Assembly (NCBI GenBank): GCA_022496205.1 | Contig: WTXD01000004.1 | Location: forward strand, 868,001-932,000 | Direction of reading: 5' to 3' | Source of the DNA: Gloeopeniophorella convolvens | Lineage: Eukaryota; Basidiomycota; Agaricomycetes; Russulales | DNA length: 64,000 nucleotides | Part shown: piece by piece, positions 21,591-32,478 of the stretch | Layout: every line of letters begins with the position of its first letter | Position numbering within the stretch: position 1 is the first letter of the stretch | The notes under the pieces: generated by a model | What the model was told of the DNA's origin: nothing | What the model saw: the letters and a program-made list of their open reading frames with translations, nothing else | Database searches by the model: none | Translations under genes and position numbers: made by a program

Positions 21591-21720
21591 GGCACGTCAC
21601 CGGGGCGGCTGCGTCGGCTCGGCTGGCTCGCTGCCTGGGCTCACGCATACTTACTTACTCCCTGGCATTGCTCCCTCTGTGCTTTGCCCCTCTTCCCTCT
21701 TCTCTCTCACCCACCCGTTC

Positions 21721-24431
21721 ATGACCTCCCCAATACACTCCCCCATCCCGCCCCCAGCCCAGTTTCAGGCCCATGTTTACAACTCATTCCTCCAGGGAAA
21801 GACCTCCGATGTAGCGCTTACCATCCGCGGAACCTGGCACGCCGTTTACAAGTTCCACCGCGTCGTCCTCATTCAGGCCGTGCGCAATCCGTCTCCTCCA
21901 TTCATCCATCTTCCCCTCACATATATCCCTCTAGGAATTCTTCCGCCATCTATTCACTGGCGGCTTCGCAGAGTCTGAGCCTAAAGACTCGCTTTCCCGG
22001 TCCCGTGTTCCTCCAGATCCCATCGAAGTCGTATTTGACGATACAAACATAACTCGCGCCGGTACGTCATCCCCGCACTCCAATCAGCACTCACGTTGAC
22101 CTTCCCTTGCCGTTCCGTTACGCAGCTTTTGAGTACGTCCGCGTCTATCCCCCCCGATCCTTTCTTATCGTTAATCCGGACTTCACAGGCTCTGTGTCGC
22201 TCGACTCTATGGCGGCGGTCCACCACTCTTCGTTGACCCGGCCATCGTGCCGACCCCGTCTCAACCTTTGACACCCTCTTTTCCAACTCCACTTCCACCA
22301 GCTCCAGTCCCTCTCGGTCACCACCCCGCAACACCTCGCTTCCTTCTCTCCCTCCTCGCCGTCTCTATCTATCTCTCAATGCCGTCCATCACAGCCCAAG
22401 CCTTGAACTCAATTTGAGTACCATCGGGCCGCTTACGGTCGTCGATTACCTTCGCTTCGCATGTGGAGAAGGCATCGGACCTCTGCAGGAAGAGGACCTC
22501 GACCCTCTCGTTGGGCTAGAACACGTTGCTCAGCTGGTCAAGGATGATACAACACTCCATGCCGTACCGTCACGCCGCAAGCATCCAACCGCGGCGGATG
22601 CAGGCGGTCTCTCCCGGGACCTCGAAACGCTCTCTGTGATCGAAGAGGCGCAGAGCTCCCGCGCCAGCTCTATCCACGGCGTAGACCTTTCTGTCGAGAA
22701 AGAGGACCCGGCCGACCTCTCCTCCGATTCTGGTTCCCCCGTCTCTTGCTTTGCAGAGACGGCCCCCGAATTCTCCTTTTCGTACGGCGCCGTCTCGGAC
22801 AAGATCGGGGAAGCCTGCGTCTGCTGGCTTGCCAAATGGGGTGCCGATGTCCTGGTCTATGAACGGCAGGCCGGAGAGGATTCGAAGTACGCTGCTCCTT
22901 TCGTCCCGGCGTCCACTCCTGCTCGGGCGATTGGTAGACGTTCGACCGTCTCCGGCTGGCGAACCCCCGCTGCTGACGTAGTCGCCCCTCCTTCCAAAGT
23001 CCCACTCATTTGGCGTAGGGGCGGACTGACTGCCACATGGGTCCGTGCCCTGGTCTCGTCCGATTCGCTTTTCGTCAAAGGCGAACGCGAGCGGTACGAC
23101 CTCGCCAAAACCGTCGTGGAGATGCGCAGGAGCGAATGCATCCTCGAGGAAGAGGAGATCGAGTGGGAGAAGATGTTCACAGAGGGCATCTACTACGCGA
23201 ACATGGTCCGTAGCGCCATGCCTTCATGGGGTCGATCGGAGCTGACCGCGATAATTTCTAGACCTTTGACGATCTTGTCTACGTATCCCAGGACCGTTCT
23301 CCGACGACGGGCCGCCTGTACGTACCGGCGCATGTCGTCCAATCTGCGCATTGGATGCAGTCGGTGCTGCATCACAAGGTCGTTGGGCCGTCCCCATCGT
23401 CTCCCCCAGCCTCTCCGACAGGCACGAGTCGCAGCAAGGAACTCGGCGTCTTCCTCTCCCCGAAGGAGATTGAGCACGCTTTATCTGGCCCAGAGAAGGA
23501 GGTGGAGAGGACCCGCCCATATTGGCCCGTCCCCGGCCCATCTTCGTTGCGCATTGGAGAGAGTGCGGGGATTGAGGGGGCATCAATGGACGAGCTCTTT
23601 GAACTCCCATCGGCGTCCTCCAACCCCCGTGGGGTCAATCGCTCCTCAATGACCATGTCCAATTTCTTTGGGCTCAAGACCGAGCGGACCATCGCGACTG
23701 AATGTGTTACCGGCAATCCTGCCGACTCTGCGCGTTGGGTACCATACCCGCCATACCGGTTCGCCGTGGAGTTCTGGGACGTTGACGCTTTGCGCGAAAA
23801 GTCGCATCTCTACTCCCAGACGATCTGGTACGCCGGCAGCCTCTTCAATGTCTTCGTCCAGATGTTCCGCAAGAAGAGCCAAGGCGCGCAGCTCGGGGTA
23901 TACCTGCACCGGCAGAGCAGTGTGGATCCCATCCCGCCGCTGTCGGTGCCATCCGGGATGTACCCCACCGAGAAGCAGGACAGCACCAAGCCGCACGCTC
24001 GAAACCTTTCCTCACCTTCATCTATGACTCTCGCATCTTCGTCTCCGATCCAATACTCATTCTCCGGCCTTCCTATGCTCCCCAGCCCACGCCCGGGCAC
24101 GCCCCTCCTGGGTTCACCGTCCACTTCTTCCCTTTCCAGCAATGGCCTACCGGCCACGGCCCCCTCGGTCATCCCGCTGCAGCCGTACCGCGATCCTCGC
24201 GCGCAGGTTTCGGCGTACTTCTCCATCTCGTGTGCCAGCGCCACGGGCTCCTCCCTCACGCGATTCACGAGCAACCCAGACGACTTTTCCATCAGCCAGA
24301 GCTGGGGCTGGAGGAGCAGCTCGCTGCGTACCGAGGTATGCGTGGAGCCTGGCAGCAGCAACGAATACTCGCCCACCTCGCCTTCGGGCGATGGGAGCGT
24401 TCGGGTCACTGTTACTCTCGGTGTTGTCTGA
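21721..24431 (+). CDS. BTB/POZ-domain protein, one-base contraction near 22413
   Basis: Large fungal BTB protein, likely a scaffold or adaptor (possible Cul3-type substrate receptor, inferred). Exons: 21721-21879, 21935-22061, 22126-22132 (7 nt), 22189-23205 and 23262-24431. The BTB fold starts FQAHVYNSFLQGKTSDVAL and continues through AVYKFHRVVLIQA, FFRHLFTGGF and the LYGGGP motif. Long Ser/Pro-rich segments and two conserved blocks follow (RFAVEFWDVDALREKSHLYSQ and GSLFNVFVQMFRKKS). The frame breaks at 22411-22416, where a run of three T would need to be four to read ..NSILSTIGP.. across. Apart from that base the gene is open throughout. The 7-nt exon encodes the central part of AAFE and is flanked by normal 64- and 56-nt introns. 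Confidence 0.82.
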
Positions 24432-24817
24432 CATGTCCTTTGTGTGTGTATTACTGCTGTCTGCTTTTACTTCCTGTTCATCTGTATGATTACATTCATT
24501 GCGCTCTGTCGTCCGCTATGCCTACGCTACTCTTCGCTGCTAACATACTGTACTTGACCCACGCTTTACTTTGGATAATATGAAGGGGCCGGTAATGGAG
24601 GGACCGGATTACCTAACGGCAGACAGTTTTGAAGACATTCAAGTTTGTGCTCCGAGATGCCACGTCCGACGCCTGCGGACACGACCAACCCGCCGAGTAT
24701 TCACTAGCACCTGCTACTGACCAGCAGTACTCAGTACTCGGTTGCGCGAGCCCCGGACCTGCAGCGCGCATCACAACTCGGCATTTGCATTTGCATTTAC
24801 ATTTGCAACAGCGCGCC
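24432..24817. repeat. Intergenic with ATTTGC repeats before the cullin-like gene
   Basis: About 385 bases. Four near-copies of CATTTG lie in 24781-24808, immediately 5' of the ATG at 24818, and are probably in the leader. The frame is open upstream of this ATG, but the repeat argues that the region is untranslated. Confidence 0.5.
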
Positions 24818-25786
24818 ATGGAATCCCACCGCGATCTCTTGCCGAACCCACCAACAGGCAGCGCCGATCCCTCAGCGTCTCTCCCCGCCCTATGGGGCTA
24901 CATCCAGCCCGCCTTGGACCACATCCTCCGCGCCCCCGCCCCCGACGACAGCGCCAACGCCGATGTGCCCGCCAAGGCCCCCGCCGTCGACGTCAGCTAC
25001 CACATGGGCATCCACACTGCGATCTACAACTACTTCACCGCCGCCGGCACGGCGACAAAACCTGAAAGTCCATTCGATTGGACCACGCCGCCCGCGCCGC
25101 CACCCGGGTACGACGTCTACGAGCGCCTCGACGCCTACTTCGCCGACGCCGCCCGCGAGCTGCTCGCCGGCGCGCCGCGCGCGGACCAGGACCAGGACCA
25201 GGACCAGGACCAGGCCCACGATCCCGCGCTCGTGCGCTACCTCGTCGCACGCTTCGCGCGCTACACCGCGGGCGCGCAGGCCGTGCACCGCCTGCTCAAC
25301 TACGTCAACCGGCAGTACGTCAAGCGCGCGGTCGACGAGGACCGCGGGTGGCTGCGCGCGGACGACGTCGCGGGCGAGCTGCCGGGCGGCGGCGGCGCGG
25401 TGGCGCACGCGCGCGCCGCGGAGAAGATGCGCGAGCGGCGCGCGGCGGAGCTGCGCCGCTGGGGCGCCGAGGCGTGCGCGGAGGCCGGCAGCGCGCACGG
25501 GCGCGTCGTGCCGCTGCTCTCGCTCGCGCACCGCCGCTTCCGCACGGAGGTGCTCGAGCCGCTGCTTGCTGTGCCGCGCGGGGGGCCGCGCGGCGGGGAG
25601 GGCGCGGGCCCGCGCGGGCGGCTGGCGCGGGTGGTGAAGGCGCTGCTAGAGGACGGCGGCGGCGTGGGGGACGCGCGGGAGCGCGACGCGCTTGCGTGCG
25701 GGGTGGCGGAGATGTTGCGCCGCACGGGCGTGCGCCCGGATCACCCGCTGCGCCGGCGCTTGGAGAAGCACGGGGCGTGCGCGTGA
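24818..25786 (+). CDS. Stand-alone cullin N-terminal repeat protein
   Basis: A single-exon gene for 322 aa. It resembles only the first cullin repeats of Cul1/Cdc53: LWGYIQPALDHIL is followed by SYHMGIHTAIYNYFTA, the helix that contacts Skp1 in Cul1, then RYLVARFARYTAGAQAVHRLLNYVNRQ. There is no cullin-homology domain, no Rbx1-binding region and no neddylation site before the stop. Five DQ dipeptides (25184-25213) come from a GACCAG hexanucleotide repeat. Codon use is extremely GC-rich in the second half. It could bind Skp1/F-box proteins without catalysing transfer (inference), or be a truncated copy of a full cullin. The start follows the Kozak-like GCGCGCCATGG. Confidence 0.78.
   Translation: MESHRDLLPNPPTGSADPSASLPALWGYIQPALDHILRAPAPDDSANADVPAKAPAVDVSYHMGIHTAIYNYFTAAGTATKPESPFDWTTPPAPPPGYDVYERLDAYFADAARELLAGAPRADQDQDQDQDQAHDPALVRYLVARFARYTAGAQAVHRLLNYVNRQYVKRAVDEDRGWLRADDVAGELPGGGGAVAHARAAEKMRERRAAELRRWGAEACAEAGSAHGRVVPLLSLAHRRFRTEVLEPLLAVPRGGPRGGEGAGPRGRLARVVKALLEDGGGVGDARERDALACGVAEMLRRTGVRPDHPLRRRLEKHGACA
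25184..25213 (+). repeat. GACCAG hexanucleotide repeat within the cullin-like gene
   Basis: Five exact copies of GACCAG, translated as five Asp-Gln pairs. In-frame length variation between strains is likely. Confidence 0.85.
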
Positions 25787-26053
25787 GGGCTGCGGGATCG
25801 TCGCTCGTCGCTGTGGGGCTGCGGCCCCCGCTGCTGGGCTGGCGGCGCCGCTTTGTGCCGCGGTGCGCCAGCGCCAGGCCGGCTGTACATGCATCGTGCG
25901 TCCAGCGTCCGCTGGTCTTTTCGTCTGTTCGCGCTGAAGATCTGTCGTTCGTTTCTTGCAGTCGACGAAACGCCATGCACTGGGTATCTACACCGCATCT
26001 GTATTTTGCACGCATCACTCTATACGGGACATTTGGACACACGTTTATGTGCA

Positions 26054-27594
26054 TCACGCGTTGCCTGCGCCGCTCTGGCCCTCTGGCGGCGCGGCTCCGT
26101 CCGCGCCCGCCATGCCGAGCAGCGCGGTCATGTCGAGCATCCCCATGTCCGGCGCGCCCGGCATCGCGTCGAACTGGAACTGCGAAAAGTCGAGGCTACC
26201 CATCTCGCCGATGCCTGGCATATCGAACGAGGGCTCCGATGCTCCCGCCGCGGCACTCGCGCCCTGCGGCTGCTGCGGATCGCCGAACGGGTCGAGCAGC
26301 GCGCCATCGGGCGGGGGTACGTCGGTGCTGGGCCCCGCGGCCGTGTCAGCGGCGGTCGGGGGCCCGAACAGGTCTGCGGTGGACATGTCCGGTGCGGGCT
26401 CGTCGCCAAAGAGCGTCTTGACGTCGACGTCGACGTGCGACATGTCGATGTCCATGCTCTCGAGATCGAGCTCGATTGGGCGGTCCGCCGAGCTGCCGAG
26501 CGGAGGGTCGAGCGCGGCCGCAGGCACCTGCTCCTGCAGCATCGTCAGGTCGATGTCGACGGAGCGATTCGCCATGTCCGGCGGGCCAAAGGCCGCCATG
26601 AAGTCCGGCGGGAACTCGCTCGCGGACGTCAGCCGGCCCGACTTGGGCGCGAGCGTGACGGGCGAGGGCAGCCCGCCGCCGAGGCCCTGCGCGAGCTCGT
26701 TCGGGTTGATGCGCAGCGCGGAGGCGGACAGGTCGAGCTTGTGCGGGAACTGCGGGCGGTTGAGCGAGGAGAGCGAGATGGTCGACTGGCGCCGCGCGGT
26801 CGGAAAGGACCCTGCTGCGCCCGGGGCGGGGGGCGTTTTCTGCAGCGCGGAGGCGGCGGCGCTCGTGATGTCCATCGGGGCCACGGAGGGGGAGCCTGGC
26901 CCGTGTCGGCGGGGGCGACCTCTGCGATCTCGGGCTCGGGAGGCGGCTGGTTCCTGAGAGCCTCTGCCTCCGCTTCTGCCTGGAGCTGAGCCTTGACTCT
27001 GTCGAGGTCCGATGGAGCACGGAAATAGCGCGCAACTGGACGAGGATTAGCTGCGGCGGGGCTGTACGGGACCGGGCCTTACCAGCTGCGCGTCTAGCAG
27101 GTCACAGATCTGGTCGTACTTTTCGATTTCGCGTCCTAGGGCATCGGTGAGAGAGTGGGGAGGGCGTGTGACATAGTTGGCGACGCCGCTGGGAACGCGG
27201 GAGGTTGTGAGTTGGTGGGTTGCGCCGGGCGCGCTGGTGACTTACAGTCTCTGCGTATCGGCGAAGAACGCGTGTATCTGGCTCGACTTTACGGCGGCAT
27301 TCTGATTTATCGCGCGTCAGGGAGAGCGCACAAGACAGTGTGTCCGAGGGACCGCACCCGGAGACAAGTCGCGAGCGCATCCAGCTCTGGCTCGAGGATC
27401 GCCTTTGGAAGCGGCGGGTCAGGAGGGGGCAGCATCGCACCCTCTCTGGGAGCAGTGCCTGCATTTGAGGCCGAGGGAGGCTTTGTCGCAGCGGAAGAAG
27501 CTCCCAACGGAGGTGCGGTGGAGGTACCGGGCTTCACGGTGCCTGCGGGCCCCTCTTGCGGCACCTTGCGGACGATACGCGCCTTGGGCGGCAT
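26054..27594 (-). CDS. Unrecognised protein with coiled-coil segment and acidic C-terminus
   Basis: I do not recognise the family. Exons: 27358-27594, 27246-27301, 27083-27188 and a last exon ending at 26054. A Pro/Ala-rich N-terminus leads to a helical region (GVANYVTRPPHSLTDALG, then EIEKYDQICDLLDAQLLRA) that continues as a Gln/Glu-rich coiled coil. The C-terminal half is low-complexity, with repeated Asp/Met/Pro-rich segments such as SMDIDMSHVDVDVKTLFGD that look like an activation or intrinsically disordered region. Two one-base contractions are apparent, near 27008-27011 (GG run) and 26886-26892 (C5 run). Restoring continuity at each joins charged helical sequence to the acidic tail. A nuclear role, for example a Mediator- or chromatin-associated subunit, is only a guess. 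Confidence 0.6.
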
Positions 27595-28038
27595 GGTATT
27601 TTACAGGGATCGCCAGGAATGAGCACACTCAGTCCCACGGGTAGTCCGAGTATTGGCTGAGTGTGGAGCGTGTCTAAGCGTGTCTGAGTGTCACAAGAGA
27701 CGCAGAGTTGGCAGAGAGTGAGGACAGAGCTGTGTGGTTGAACATGGCGCGTGGAAGAGTCGCGCAATGATACAATTGGAGCAGCGCCCGTTCCTTGCAC
27801 TTTATTCTCGGACATGCCCATGCTCTGAACCCAGTCGCTCCTTTCTCCCAGAAACGTTATATCTCATCCAGCAGGGCTCTTATTGGCAGTGCAATCGCTC
27901 GGTAGCAACACCATCATTCTGGCGCAGGAATGGACACAAGCAACACAGAACGTGCGGAATGGGCAGCAGGCGGAGCAGGCAGTCATTTGGACGGATATTT
28001 CACACCTGTTGAGTACCGAGCTGCCTCTGCACGCCGAC
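27595..28038. promoter_or_regulatory. Divergent intergenic region
   Basis: About 440 bases between divergent genes. An open frame runs from 27883 into the next gene in frame, but the first ATG is at 28039, so an upstream exon for that gene cannot be excluded. Confidence 0.4.
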
Positions 28039-31000
28039 ATGACCGCTCAGACAGGGACGCCGTCGCGCCAGCATCTGCTTAGACATGTCTCTCGAATTCA
28101 GATCCGGAACTTCACACCCTTTCCTGCGCGGGACGCCTTTGCCTCCGCGCTCACCCAGCCCTCCGAGCAGTCGCAGTTTACAGAGTTCGGGAGATTCTCG
28201 GACGACTTGGACGTTACGCTCACCCGGAAGAGGGCGCGCAAGATATCGTCCACATCCATTGCAACACTAAAGAGCCAGGGGGCGGATGGACAGGCTAGCG
28301 ATGACTCCTGGGCTGTTGGCTCTGCGTCTTCTGGCGACTTGAGAGGTCGGAAGCGCACGATGTCCCGCGCCAGCGCGCGAGAGCTTGGACAAGCCGCAAG
28401 CTCGGGCAGCCACCCCCCGCCGTCAGGTACTGGCGCGTACTTCCGGCCTAACCGCCCGCGAACACTTTCCATCTCATCGTCTGTCTCGGGGAAGGGGACG
28501 GCTGCCATGGATGGTCTCTGGCAGACCCACACGCAGAAGATGCTCGAGAAGGTCCTGCAGTCGCGCCTGGTGGAGACGTTCATCACCGTGACCATTACAT
28601 CCCCTACCAGAGGGCACAGCTCTTCAGAAGACTCCGCTACGCCAGCATCACCTCCAACATCTCCACCACTTTCACCGCCAGCATCCCACAGCCGTCGGCC
28701 GAGCTCACGAGAGAGCCCTACACCCAAGCGCAAGGTACAGCCTGCCCAGAGTTCGCCTTCGCGGTCCGCGTCGAAGGCAAAGGAGGAACAGCCCTCCAAG
28801 CGTACTTCGCGGACAAGTACTGTGACGTTCTCTGGCACACATACATCATCGCTACCATCTCACCGTAAGACGGGATCAGGCACCGTCAAGTCTAACGGCG
28901 ACCCCTCCCCGAAGCCGCACTCGCTCACCTCTCGGTCCAGAACCGATCCCGAATCACGGACGGTGCCGAACTTTATATCTGGCATTCATGGTCCCTCCAC
29001 CAATCCCAATTTCTCATTGGACCTGGCGTCGGGGAACGATTTTTCGAAATGGACCGATCCCTCGGCGACCCACCTGACAGTGCACCTTTGGGCTAAGCTG
29101 CACCCAGACTCGCCGAGCAGCACGGCGCGGGACAAAGGGAAGAGAAGGCAGTCACATGAGCCGGACATCTCTGATCCCCAGTGGACGGTCGTGGAGAAGT
29201 GGGATGTCTGTCTCTCCGACCTGGTCCCGCTAGACGATGAGGTGGGCCCAACGCTGATTCTGGCATGTTCGTGTCTAAGTGTAGCATGTAATGTTGCAGG
29301 TGGTTGCCCAACCCTCCCGCCTTCCGTCAAATACATTACTGTTCACGCTCTCACCCCCCGATAAGACGTTCTATCTACCCACAACGCCATCCTTGGCGCC
29401 TACACGCCCGCCTTCGCCTTCGGGAGGCTACAGTTCCGATCCCGAAGTGCGCATGGCCGGAGATCTGTTCACCTCGAGGTCCGCTACGCCCCGCCGTAAG
29501 GATTTTGCGCTGCCTAGAATCAAATCCCGCCAACCGCGGGTTAACTACGCTAGATCAAGTTCAAGCTGGCAGGACCTCGTGAAGTATGTGTAAAACCGGG
29601 TTTGGCGTTTCACGCGTGGTTGACGCGTGCAAAACGACCAGGTTGGTCAACTTGCAGTGCGCCATTGTCGACACACAGCAGTCGCTATTCAAGGTCATAC
29701 GGAACGTCGACGTATTATTCACTGCGTCCAATGTCAACGACATGGTGCGTGGACATCCAGCATCCCTGCTGCCGTGACTGAATATCCGGTTCCGCTTCGC
29801 ATTTCGGCATTCAACGGCCCTGCGACATATAGGCTCGTGCGCGCGAGACCTCAGAGCGAGAAGCGCACATTGCCGATTGGCGTGATGCGCAGGCGCAAGT
29901 GCGAGCCGAGTCGGATGACAGTCAGCACAACTTTTTCCCTGTCGACTTCTAAATTGGTGCTCACTACACTGGACAGTCACGGAACGTATTCGTAAACGGA
30001 GGGAGGAAATACGCAAGCGCCGCGAGACACTATCTTTGGCCACCACTATGCACGGCCAAGACGTTGCTGAGGAAGCGATTACGATACAGGAATTGTCGCG
30101 CGAACGGTGCGTATGATTACCATTGCCCCCTACTCTCCGTAGTTTCCTGAAACGGCTTGCAGGGACTCCGCCGCAGCACTTCAGCGTCGTATCTCCCCGA
30201 TTCGCGTCACTTTAATTTCTACTCTGGCGTCTCTCTTCCCAATCGAGCTTATGTCGGGCTCTGATCTATTGTTCAGCATCTTGAACGTGCCTCTGCCGAT
30301 ACCGTTAGGCACGACAGATCCTGCGCCACCTCTCTCTTTGCCTGCACACAAGGAGGTAACCGAGGATAGTGTTGCATCTGCTTTAGGTTACGCTGCTTTG
30401 GTGGTGCAGCTGCTAGCCATGTACCTGGGCAAGATGTTGGTCTATCCAATTACCTTTTGTGGAAGCAAGAGCATGATCCGGGATGGCATCTCTGCTATGG
30501 TGGGCCCGAGGATGTACGTGCTGCCTCCATGGATTGCAAAGCCCCTCGTTAATTTCCCGCTGGCGCAGGTTCCCTTTGTTCTCGAAGAATGTCGACACTT
30601 ACCGCTTCGAGTATGGCGTATTCTTGCTCAACAAGGACCTCGAGATGGTGCGCGCACATTGAGTCTCCGGTCCTCAATTCGTACAAGCTAATTGTGCTCG
30701 GCAGCTCATGTCCGATCGTAATCTACGCGCCCTCGACATGCGGCACACACTTCCTAACCTAAAGAACCTCCTACTAACGCTCTCGGACGGCGAAGGCGCT
30801 CAGCTAACGTGAGTCCGAGGGGATGCAGCGAGAATTCGTGTTTTATACGAACTCTCTTTCCTACAGATCCCTTCGGTCCCCGACTTCCTCATTATCGGGC
30901 TTGGAGTCTCCGGCCCGTCCATCCTCTCCATTGAAGCTCAGTCCGTCTGCGGATTCCGTCTCGACGAGTAATGGACTCTCGGAAGACGACACGGACTCGC

Positions 31001-31416
31001 CACCGCACAGCGGGTCGACAACGCCGTCTAAAGCTTCAACCGACTCGAATCACGGTTCGCTGTCGCGCATGTCTAGGCCATTCTTCGGTCTTTCTGGCTT
31101 CCTGCGTTCGCGGTATCCATCCAGCAGCCAGAGACCGTCGGTGAGGGTTGTGCCGGAGGCGCCTGAAAATCTCGTGGAGAATGAAGATGGGACAGATGAC
31201 GGCCAGGAAGCGCCTGGATCGGCAGAAGAGCGTAACTCGGATGACGAAGACCGGCGGACCTTGCGCGGCGTGCCCGTAGGGGATGGAGAGGAGGAGGACA
31301 CTAAGGACGGCGTGCTCCCAGGAGACGGGCACGCTGGTTCTGTAGAGAAGGGAACAGAGACACCGGGCAGTGAGGGCAGTGGGCCACTGATATCTCAGAT
31401 GGTCACAAACATATGA
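28039..31416 (+). CDS. UVRAG/Vps38-like subunit of the Vps34 PI3-kinase complex
   Basis: Subunit of class III PI3-kinase complex II, acting at endosomes and in autophagy-related sorting. Nine exons: 28039-29241, 29300-29583, 29642-29744, 29833-29920, 29977-30106, 30163-30513, 30569-30647, 30705-30808 and 30867-31416, giving about 963 aa. A long Ser/Pro-rich N-terminus with a C2-like part (ATHLTVHLWAKLHP) precedes a coiled coil (LQCAIVDTQQSLFKVIRNVD, then an Arg/Glu-rich helix). The BARA-like C-terminal region follows, with PIELMSGSDLLFSILNVPLP, ALGYAALVVQLLAMYLGKML and EYGVFLLNKDLE. The last ~200 residues are acidic and Ser-rich. The junction after 29744 uses an 88-nt intron and is the least certain. 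The family pattern fits UVRAG/Vps38 better than Atg14, because no N-terminal Cys repeats are seen. Confidence 0.87.
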
Positions 31417-32478
31417 CCTGTTAAAATTGGCCGCCCGGGTGTCCGTGTCGACTGCGAGATGGAGCATGGCTGTGCGATGTGTCAGAGCGGCGTGTCGGTT
31501 GAGCTAACCTAGCGGGATAAGGAAAGTGCCTGGCCGTTCGCAAGGGACTGGCCAGCTTGGGACACGCGAGCCGCGCACGATGGAGATCTTCGCCTAAAAG
31601 CGGCAGTTCAGAATAAACGAAGCAGTGTCTCTGGCCGAAGAAGCCTTACGTCTTTCGTAATTGATAGCGAATGAGGTGGCTCGCAGACGGACACTTGGTC
31701 GGCGGTCGACATGGCGATGCCGGCGGGGTCCCCGCGGGGGCAGACACACAGACACACAGACACGACGATGTAATTGGGACATACAACAGTTACAACTAAC
31801 GTAGTACACGCATACTGGGATCCCTGGGGCAGCACGTCGGTGGCGGAGCGGAAGCAAAGCGGGAGAGGTGAAATGACAGACGGAAGTGAAAGAAGCAAGG
31901 AAAGGCGGGGAAAGCGGACTCGGGGGTCGATTAAAGGTGAATTATGAGGAGGCAACAGTCTGGCCAAGGAACACGTTAACGCTGAAGCGGGCATTAGCCG
32001 CAGGGTAGCGGACGGGAAGGGAAAAAAAATGAGGGTCGGTGTGACCAACTGTTGTCACCCATTAGAGTTCGCCCACGCGCTACAAGCGAACCTCCCGGCC
32101 CCATTTATATAACAATTCCACCTCCGCCTTGCCTCAGCTCTCTCATCTCGTCCCCTCGGTGTCGGATCCCGGACAAAATACGGTGAGCTGTCCCTCTCGT
32201 CGTCGCCGCACACGCCCTGCTCATCGTCGTTTCGCGTCCCCCAAGCCCATCAGTGTAACATCAGTCCCTTTTAGACGGGCTTCAAAATTCGGCTTTCAGG
32301 TGCGCGCATCAATCCTCGTCCTACACCTGTCCTCCCCCCTCACCCCCCTCCGCTCAGTCAAGATTACCCTTTGTGCAACTAGCCTCTTAGCTTTCTCTTC
32401 TCCTTTCACTTGTCACTCTCTGCTCTCGCCTTCTCGACCGGACCTGAAAAAAAAAGACTTTTAATACTTCTATCCCAT
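31417..32478. promoter_or_regulatory. Intergenic with TATA box upstream of the PUF gene
   Basis: About 1.06 kb. A strong TATA element, TTTATATAA, lies at 32104-32112, 367 bases before the PUF ATG, followed by a pyrimidine-rich leader. GGTGAGCTG (32181-32189) and TTTCAGGTGCG (32293-32303) could bound a 5' UTR intron. A short ACACACAG repeat lies at 31741-31763. No gene seen. Confidence 0.5.

Noticed and set aside
25078..26421. Open frame of 447 codons on the plus strand
   Set aside because: Shifted frame over the GC-rich cullin-like gene that runs into the next gene's antisense. Arg/Pro/Ala composition and no family similarity.
29561..30046. Minus-strand frame of 161 codons inside the UVRAG/Vps38 gene
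   Set aside because: It covers exons and introns of a well-supported plus-strand gene and has no motif.
31741..31763. ACACACAG microsatellite, considered as part of a CRISPR-like array
   Set aside because: It is a short simple repeat without spacers, and CRISPR arrays are not expected in a fungal nucleus.
31608..32048. Minus-strand frame of 146 codons upstream of the PUF gene
   Set aside because: Low-complexity Leu/Ser/Pro composition overlapping a likely promoter and leader, with no motif.
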